64,000 nucleotides of DNA, taken from NCBI GenBank assembly GCA_964030475.1, contig CAXIPT010000001.1:26123929-26187928 (forward strand), in the 5' to 3' direction. The DNA comes from Tethya wilhelma. Its lineage: Eukaryota > Porifera > Demospongiae > Tethyida > Tethyidae. This document shows, piece by piece, positions 56,795-64,000 of the stretch. A program made the translations under genes and the position numbers. How positions within the stretch are numbered: position 1 is the first letter of the stretch; each line of letters opens with the position of its first letter. The notes beneath the pieces are model-generated. The model saw only the letters and a list, made by a program, of their open reading frames with translations, ran no database searches and was not told the origin of the DNA.

Positions 56795-57522
56795 TAGATA
56801 ATTAGGGCACGGGATAGGAGACCCTGTATCCTGCTAGTACTTTAGCAGTTGCCCATTCCTTGTCCAATTTATGGCTACCATAGTCCAATGTTAACGGCTC
56901 ATTTTCCAAGTTTGTCAATGACTTCTACTTCGAGCTGTTGAGAATATTTGTTAGACAGATATCAGTTATCAAGCTGATTGTGCTTATTGCTTGCACAAGC
57001 TAAAGAGATGTCGTAGCGAGCTGCTAAAAGCTGTGAATATACCATAAACCATAGTAAGTTGAGTGTTTATGAAGCTTTTTGAAGTGAGAAAACTCTCATA
57101 CAGCAATAAAAACTCATTTTTTGTATACTATATAGTGTCTTACATAGAACCAGCTAGGTTACATGGATGTCAGAACATTACAGAAGAGTAAAACAGTGCT
57201 GAAGTTTTTATCTCTTGCCTCTATTTTGTTGCTACTTTTTGAAGCTGTACGCTCCAAGAAAGAGCTTGCGCTCACCTTTAAAATGTTATGTGTGAAGTTC
57301 AGCCTCTTGTGCATGGAACAGTCCCTACTAGGTGTTCTTTTGACTACTGGAACAGTGCCTAATCTATCCAAGAAGCAACTCTCTACAAGAACAACTACAC
57401 AGCTTCTATGGCAGCTGTCAAACTGGCTGAAGCGCTTTCATAATTTACATCTGTTTTTTGGACAGGGAGTATAAGCGGGTTAATTTTTTTGTTTCAGGCC
57501 TATCCCGTGCCCTAATTATCTA
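56795..57522. mobile_element. 728-bp element with 24-bp perfect TIRs
   Basis: Starts TAGATAATTAGGGCACGGGA directly after the N at 56794; the exact reverse complement, 24 bases in all, ends at 57522. Target duplications cannot be read because of the N. A 103-codon ORF (57163-57474) lies inside with no recognisable domain. Confidence 0.75.
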
Positions 57523-57826
57523 ATATCTATGGCTATAGTAAATGTCTTTTGCGGTACGTGACATACACGTTTCAAAAGAGTATAGCAGAGGGGATAATTT
57601 GTGAATGCTAACAATTAAGGCTTACACCAATAATAAAGTTTCAAAGCTACTCATAATTAATTTTATAGGTAACTCTAAGAGGTATTCTATTACAGATTTC
57701 TATACACAATCATTTCAGAGTTCCACACGATACTAGATGATCTATATCAGTATAATAGTAACTAATCCTACTACACAACTCTCTTAATCACTAGTTCAGT
57801 ACCAAGCTCTATAGCTTTCTAACTTG

Positions 57827-58703
57827 CTATTGGGTGCTAACAGTTGAAGTTGGCTGTTGGGGTATATTGTGGATCCTTAGCCAACATTGTTTTATTTTCC
57901 CCTTCATGTCATTCATATTTATGACAAATATGAGGTTAACGGCTGGAAATAGACCGAGAAGAGCATATGTTATAGATACTAAGACAGGCTGAGTCAGTCT
58001 TTCAAATCCGTCTCTTGGGCAGGACTTGTTCTCTGTATCTTGTATGGGAGTGCTTTCACACTGAAGGTATGTACCAAGTTCTATGAAGAATAGTTCTATG
58101 TTTCGTGTTGAAATGGTGAAGCTTACTAAAGCTATTACTATCAAGATGACATAGTAGCAGAATACAATGAGGATCTTTCTTTCAGCTGTTTCAATCTTAA
58201 ATAGATTCTTTGATTGCTTCACTCTAAAGAGTCCATATTGCTACATAACAAAAAAAGCATAATAGCAAGTCCATCCTAAAGTGAAGATCATAGCTTGGCT
58301 AGAATGATTGTGCACATGCGTGTATTTACTTACTTTATGTATTGTCCAGAAGATGAGAACTAAAAGTGCTATTCCAACTATTGCTGTCAAATTTAATGGA
58401 AGAGTCATGCCATAGTAAGTGATGTCGTGATTAGCTCCCATACACAATACTGGGGGAATTCGAACCAGGCCGAAACCAAGATGTCCAGCAGGCGATGAGT
58501 CACCATCCTTTGAATCTTCAACGGCATACTCTATCATTGCTATGATGACTGGTGTAGCTGGTAGGACCAGTGCTAGGATGACTGCTGTGAAGTGAATGTA
58601 GCGAACATAGTGTGCCGATTCAAATTTCCGAGCATGGAATGGGAATTGAATCTTCCAGAATAGAGCCATCATGTGAAATAGCCACCACAAGCCCAGCTGA
58701 AGG
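57827..58703 (-). CDS. Frizzled-like receptor copy B, 3' two exons (TM3 to C-terminus)
   Basis: Exons 58703-58334 and 58240-57827 (stop TAA 57829-57827), phase 0 between them. The first starts in TM3 (LQLGLWWLFHMMALFW), runs through TM4 and the second outer loop (EDSKDGDSSPAGHLGFG, shared with copy A), and ends in TM5. The second starts QYGLFRVKQSKNLFKIETAE, matching the Frizzled loop-3 pattern (LFRI ... KTEKLEKL). It contains TM6, an extracellular CESTP ... SCPRDGF stretch, and TM7 (VLVSITYALLGLFPAVNLIF). KIKQCW follows TM7 at the position of the KTxxxW Dishevelled-binding motif, with Ile for Thr. The tail is short (RIHNIPQQPTSTVSTQ). An acceptor at 58704-58705 indicates an intron that copy A lacks. 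Upstream exons were not found; the zinc-finger ORF occupies that side on the opposite strand. Confidence 0.72.
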
Positions 58704-58989
58704 CTAAGATCAAGTAGAAATAACTGTTCTTTAGAGTTTAATGCCGTTTTTCCGTGTACGCGAGTACGCGCGAGACGACGAGCAAGCCAGGCAGAACTGT
58801 GACGTGCAGTAGCTGCCTAGTCTCTCTTTTGGGACTAGAGTGTATACCATTAGTTTCTTACCTTTTGTCACAAGGCAGGCACTGCTGCCTGGGCTCAGCC
58901 CATTATTCTCTTCGTGTGCAGATAGAACAACCACCGAGATTCCCAAGTGATCATCCAGCTCCACCTACAACCTGCAAGATCTCACCTGA

Positions 58990-60796
58990 ATGGCTCCGAC
59001 GGCAGTAATCAAGTTTCCATCGCAACCTACCTTCAGATGCCCAATCTGCAGTTGCTGCTACTCTCTCTACTCCTCCTGGACAAGGCACTTGTCCACGGCC
59101 CATCCGGGTTCGGAGGTGGAGATGAGGTTTGAATGTGAGGAGTGCAGCAAGGCCTACACAACCAGAAGAGCAGTGTCTACCCACTATGCCAAGGCACATG
59201 GGAAGAAGGCAGCTCCAACCAGGCAATCAGCAGATGCAGGCAGCCTGAGCTGCGAGTTCTGCAAGAAGCTCTTCCCCAGCAAGAAGTCTCTCGCCCAACA
59301 CATCAGGAACCAGCATCCTGAAGAGGCAAGTGACAAAAGGGCTACCCAGGCCGAGAAGTGGGAAGCAAGGTTCTGGACCACAGCAGATCACGAGCTATTC
59401 AAAGAGGCTCTGGCAAGATTTGGGTCCAGCTCCAACACCAAGATTGCCAGCTACATTGGAACCAAGACCCCAAAACAAGTGGGAGTACATAAGAGAATCT
59501 TTCTGAGAGACAACCCCGACTGGTGTCGACTCCTGACAGAAGGTTCCAACAGTGGTTCCTCCAATTCCTCAGGGGATGACAGAGAAGACTCCTCCACTAG
59601 CAGAGATGACCCCACCTCTGATGGCGCTAACACAGAAGAGGACTCTAGTGGTAAGGAAGATCCCCCCAGGAACAGAGACGGTGATGGCAACTCCCCAGGG
59701 AGTAGCTCACCCAGAGAGGACTCTACCACTGACAAGGACAGCTCCAATTCCAATGATGACGAGATCCCCACAGAGGATGCTCCCACAGATGACATCCCCC
59801 AACCAGAAGACCCTTCGAAGGAAAGCACTGGCAGGCAGCCAGCAGACCAGACCCTGGACACAGATGACTCATTCACGTCGGAGGACGTCTCTCCCAGTCA
59901 GACGGGTCTGGACAGCCAGCAACGAGGCCTGCTGAGGAGGGCGGATGAGATTTTGACAGATCTGAGGAGTACCTCCCATCACAGGGACGTTGACCCCCAC
60001 AATCAAACCACAAACCATAGTGTTTTGTCTGACGCAGTTGAGTCATCCTTTCTTCCCTCCCCATCCCAGGTTTCCACTCGTGGGAATTCCGCCGCCAGAC
60101 GGTCGGACGGGAATGGAGAGTCGCAGTCCCCCCCTAGCAATCTGGAAGGAACTCGGGCTCGGACAGACACAGGAACCCAACAGTCAATCCCTCCCCCTCC
60201 GGATGAAGTCCATCAACCAGAAGAGGACATGGGCAGGCAAACGGCAGACCAGACCCCAGACTCGGATGACTCGTTCGTACCGGAGGACACCCCTCCCAGT
60301 CAGACGGGCCTGGACAGCCAGCAGCAACGCCTATTGAGGGAGGCAGATGAGATTTTGACAGACCTAAGGAATACCCCTCACAGGGATGTAAACACCCACA
60401 ATCCAATCACCAACTACAGTTTTCTGTCAGATATATCTGATTCATCCTTCCCCCCCTCTCCCCCATCCCAGGTTCCCACTTGTGGGAGTACCAGGAATAC
60501 CACTGCCAGTCAGTCCGGTGAGAGCGGAGAGACCCAGTCCCCACCCCACAGACGTGAAGGAACTCAGACTCTGACAGAACACCAGCAAACCACTTCTCCC
60601 TCCTCGCAGAACTCCTCCAATCAAAACTCCCAGCCCAACTGGAAGGCCAGGATGGAGGAGATGAAGGCCAAGAGGGACGAGAGAATGAACAAATTCATCC
60701 AAGAAGTGGCCCCACTTGCCAACAGACAGCTGTCCGAGGAGGAATGGTCAACCTTCGCCTCCCAGGTGGACAACCTTGTGGTTGATTTGAAGAGTC
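58990..60796 (+). CDS. C2H2 zinc-finger/Myb-like ORF, probable N-terminus of an R2-type retrotransposon (truncated by gap)
   Basis: Open from ATG 58990 to the N at 60797, about 602 codons. Three C2H2 fingers come first (CPICSCCYSLYSSWTRHLST-AH, CEECSKAY ... HYAKAH, CEFCKKLF ... HIRNQH; about residues 17-105). A Myb/SANT-like helix bundle follows (RFWTTADHELFKEALARFG, about 120-175). Then come about 370 residues of acidic Ser/Thr/Pro-rich disorder holding two similar blocks (SFTSEDVSPSQTGLDSQQ and SFVPEDTPPSQTGLDSQQ, each followed by ADEILTDLR). The end is charged and helical (MEEMKAKRDERMNKF). Three fingers plus Myb is the known N-terminal layout of R2-A elements; the reverse transcriptase that would prove it is beyond the gap. 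The alternative is a host DNA-binding protein. GC content is clearly higher than in the surroundings. Confidence 0.7.
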
Positions 60797-60797
60797 N

Positions 60798-62438
60798 ATG
60801 TCAATGTATATACATAAACCTATAATAACGTCAATGACTCCCACTGACTCACTGACTCTTCATCGTACACATGAACATTTTAAATTGTGCTACTCAGTAA
60901 ATTTTGGATTTGTGTATAATATTGTTTAGTGTGTATACTAGTAGTTTCTGTAAACAGGTTAGAGAAAAACGATAAAACTTTTTTTTAATAGTGACGAATG
61001 CCATGATGTTAAACATTTCCTGCCACAAATTTTGGTATTTTTCATAAGCCATTTGAACAGTTGTACAGTGATTGAAATAGACTGTTTATTGCATAGACAA
61101 AATTTGTGCACCATACGAAAATCTTGCGCTGTACGGTACGTACGAATGCATAACAAATTGATGCATAGAATCTAACTGAACACATATAGACACCATTATT
61201 AACACACATAAACTAAAACAGACAGCCATAACCATCCGGCAGATAATCATATTTAATAAAGCTAAAGGCATACTATTACTCATAGGGACGTACAAAACAG
61301 TCGTACATTTCCCAGCTTCAAACGACTACAATTGTATATATCTATGACTAAAGGTACCTTATAGCCTGCAGCATAATTGTGAGGTTGCCAACGGGTGGTA
61401 TGTGTCAAAAGCAGCTCCTCCGTCTTAGTTTCTTCCTTCACAGTAATACCATTCAACGTTAACACATAGGTATACAGTCATGAAACTTCATACCAGCATA
61501 AATGCGTCACTTCAGCTTCAAATTGTGACCTTGAGACATCTATGCAAATAAAAGTTGAGGACTCATTGGTCCAATTTGTTCAAAATATTTTTTCCCTTTA
61601 AATAGAGCTCTTCATACCAGAATGCATGGCCATGAGTTTCCCGTCATTTTTATACCAGATAGCTTGCATGGTACTGATTCACAGAGAGAACAGAACAAGA
61701 CAAGATGAGAATGTCAGGCCACTTGAAGGAGTCGCAAGGGGTGGTCACGACCATACCCGCTGTACTAACACCCGCGACCGGGATCAAGATGCGATCAAGG
61801 GGTCAAAGCAACGAAAATTGCCCCCATCAAGGGTCAAGAAAGCTCTACTGCTCGCTTTCGATCAACGGTCAAAGGTCATTAGCTGCAAATAGCACGTTTT
61901 AGTGGGTCAAAGTTCAAATTTATCACGATCAAGGCCTTCCAAAGTGGTGAAATCAAGGGTCAAGGCCTAAAAATTGGACGGATCAAATTTTGATCCCGGT
62001 CGCGGGTGTTAGTACAGCGGGTATGGTCGTGACCACCCCTTGAGTCGCTACAGAAGGTCCACGTGGAAATAAGTGATAGTGGGTGGTGGACTCAGTGGCA
62101 TGTGGTCATATTTTATTTCCTGTCCAGTGTGCAAGCATAAGATAATCAAAGTGTCTCGAGACACGGTAGTCCGTATACTTTCCTATTGATTTTGTATTGC
62201 CTGTTTATAGTATCCGGATTTACCGGCACTCCAGCATGCATGCGTAGAGTCACGGTTCCATTGACTACACTATATTTAGCTTAGTATACGGACCCGGGCC
62301 TCAAGGCACTGCGTAAAATAATTGCAGTGAGATTGAGTAGTCAAAACCAAAATTTATAAGAAGTTTTCACTGACAGTAAACTGTATTGTAGTAGTGAATC
62401 CTATAGCTGGGGTTCCAGTAGTGGAAAAGAGACTCGCA
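60798..62438. other. Upstream region of Frizzled-like copy C
   Basis: No supported gene. It contains the 305-bp element at 61737-62041 and the stretch homologous to the region before copy A (about 62058-62150). ORFs at 61280-61465 and 61626-61892 are not supported. Confidence 0.5.
61737..62041. mobile_element. 305-bp MITE with 52-bp perfect TIRs and 7-bp TSD
   Basis: Ends AAGGGGTGGTCACGACCATA, inverted perfectly at the right end over 52 bases. Target duplication GAGTCGC at 61730-61736 and 62042-62048. The interior repeats the motif ATCAAGGGTCAA several times, including TCAAAGGTCA, which resembles nuclear-receptor half-sites. The superfamily is unassigned. Confidence 0.88.
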
Positions 62439-64000
62439 ATGGCAGACAAAATCAACATGGAGCCCCTGACAATTACTATCCCAGCTGCTAATGATCTTGA
62501 AGACAAGTCAGCCACTCCAAATCTGAACAGTGCTACCTTCATACTCTCTCCTACAGAGAACCAGAAACTAAACTATAATGATGAAGATGCAAGCATGAGC
62601 AACGGTCGCAAGAAATCAGATAAGAAAACCAAGAGTGCTAGTAAAGTGTTTGGAAGCAAAGAAGCCGAGACTCAATACAAACAGTGGCTACGTTTTGAGA
62701 TGGTTGCCTTGGCAGGTGTTATTGTGATCATATGGGGACTCTTTGCCTTGCCTATAGTATTCTATCACCTACCTGTGGTGAGTCATTGCTAATTGCTGGC
62801 ATATGTTGTTTTACTATGTTAGGCATTTATGGGGACATATGTTTATAGTAAATACCCTTTGATGTGTACCAAGGCTGTAAAACCACCCAACAAAGGTTAC
62901 TTTGGGGACAATATAAATTCAGCTTGTTTGTCCTTTGTAGAGAGGTTTTCCACTTCTTGGAGGTTCTGTTTGCATTGCTACAATAGGGAATTGTAATTTT
63001 TGGGAATTATGAATCGTCCTTTGTTGAGAGGTTTACAATACAGTGTTCCTATCTCAGAGGGTCCACTATCGGAGGTTGTACTGTATTGATCATCTGAACT
63101 GATGTAATATGGCTGCATGCAAGAGTGAAAACTCTGAAAGTTACACTACATATGACTATATTACGTAGCTGCTGTAAACAACTGCATGGTATGTAGCTAT
63201 AAACGTGTGTGTGTGTGTGTGGTATCATTTATCACTTTCATCTTGCATTGTCAGCTCGAATGACTCCTGCATGCTACCACAATGTCACTGGGCCAACATT
63301 ATTTAATGGCATGTTATTATGGCAATGTAGCTGTTGCATATATAGCCCGTTTACTGCTGAGAATTTTGAACTGCATGTTGTGCTGTTTACCATCCGCACT
63401 CTATATACTGGCGTGCAAATGCATTGGTCCTATCTATTAGCTTGTTTGCTACTATGATAACGTGAACACGAAAGTGAGATCATGTTGACAAGAACAATAA
63501 TTGTATTATAGAGTATGTGTCAAACAACATCGGTATAATATTATCATGCACTTTCAATGTCACCCAATGTACATGTGAACTGATTGGAGTGCAAACAACT
63601 AAAGAATTTGATGTTATGATAACACATACGACTGCATGCTCCGTCAATAATTATTATATTATTGTCAATTATGCAATAACATAGGGGTTGTCCTCCCAGC
63701 CACTGCTAAACAATTCCTGTTCATCGATGGTTGCATACGAAGGAGATGTTTGTGGACAAGAGTTGGGAGCTCTTACAAGTTGTCTTCCTGACACTGAACA
63801 AGATGGACTTGTTTACGTTCAAAGGGATCAGTCAGAAACTGTTCGTCCATTATTGAGTCTTTTGAACACATTTGGTAGCGACGAATGCAAGGCTGCTGCA
63901 CTTCCATTTCTCTGTGTCTACTTCTTTGGTCTCTGTGACAGTACAGGGAAGTCATACAGACCATCTTCAAGTCAGTGTGTGGAGATCAGTACTGGAGTGT
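62439..64000 (+). CDS. Frizzled-like receptor copy C (continues past the window)
   Basis: Exon 1 62439-62777 has the same 113-codon length as copy A, with few changes (EDQ to ENQ, KSNGRK to MSNGRK, TRYKQW to TQYKQW). Exon 2 starts at 63685 and runs off the window inside the CRD. The intron between them is collinear with copy A but lacks the 206-bp TA-flanked element. Start, signal anchor and CRD cysteines are all kept. It is either a recent segmental duplicate of copy A or an uncollapsed second haplotype. Confidence 0.72.

Noticed and set aside
56795..56830. tRNA-like GGGCACGGGATAGGAGACCC stretch
   Set aside because: It is the TIR of the 728-bp element; no cloverleaf could be built.
57163..57474. 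103-codon ORF inside the 24-bp-TIR element
   Set aside because: No transposase motif visible. Kept only as part of the element.
61280..61465. Minus-strand stretch ending at a possible donor (HNYAAGYK before GTACCT)
   Set aside because: Looks mildly exon-like, but no acceptor or ATG precedes it and no partner exon was found.

Overview
The window is animal nuclear DNA: intron-rich genes with GT/AG splice sites, AT-rich spacers full of short inverted-repeat elements, and very many (GT)n/(CA)n tracts. The gene set fits an early-branching animal, most likely a demosponge of the Amphimedon type (inference). It includes a Groucho/TLE corepressor, divergent Frizzled-type receptors with a ten-cysteine CRD, a copper-only SOD-repeat protein, and a large single-ORF beta-helix/multi-TM protein. 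No bacterial operons, CRISPR arrays, rRNA or convincing tRNA genes were seen. Fourteen single N characters mark contig joins. Several lie beside exact local duplications, so part of the apparent structure is assembly artefact.

Layout. 166-1041 (-): 3' exons of an unrecognised, probably secreted protein, facing away from the next gene. 1341-18602 (+): three tandem paralogues of an unrecognised membrane protein. Each has seven phase-0 exons, and exons 5-7 repeat exons 2-4, giving two fused four-TM halves. The first copy is split by an inserted contig (3848-8533) carrying the middle and C-terminal exons of the ribosome-biogenesis GTPase EFL1 (-) and a 34-bp minisatellite. 18905-24016 (-): intronless 1703-aa beta-helix surface protein with a multi-TM C-terminus. 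24017-27769: repeats only. 27885-35352 (-): Groucho/TLE from the Q domain to the last WD40 repeat; 1.14 kb of it is duplicated around an N. 35353-46147: repeats and no confident gene. 46148-47393 (+): 5' part of a copper-only SOD-repeat protein. 48991-52111 (+), 57827-58703 (-) and 62439-64000 (+): three incomplete Frizzled-like genes. 58990-60796 (+): C2H2 zinc-finger/Myb ORF resembling the N-terminus of R2-type retrotransposons.

Genes and function. Groucho and Frizzled belong to Wnt/transcriptional control, but their closeness here is probably not functional. The two local gene families (eight-TM proteins and Frizzled-like receptors) show recent tandem or segmental expansion. Mobile sequence is mostly non-autonomous DNA elements. 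Four families could be defined from their ends and target duplications: 9-bp TSD (Mutator-like), 5-bp TSD, 7-bp TSD, and TA TSD (mariner/pogo-like). One TA element is present in one Frizzled copy and absent from its near-identical sister.
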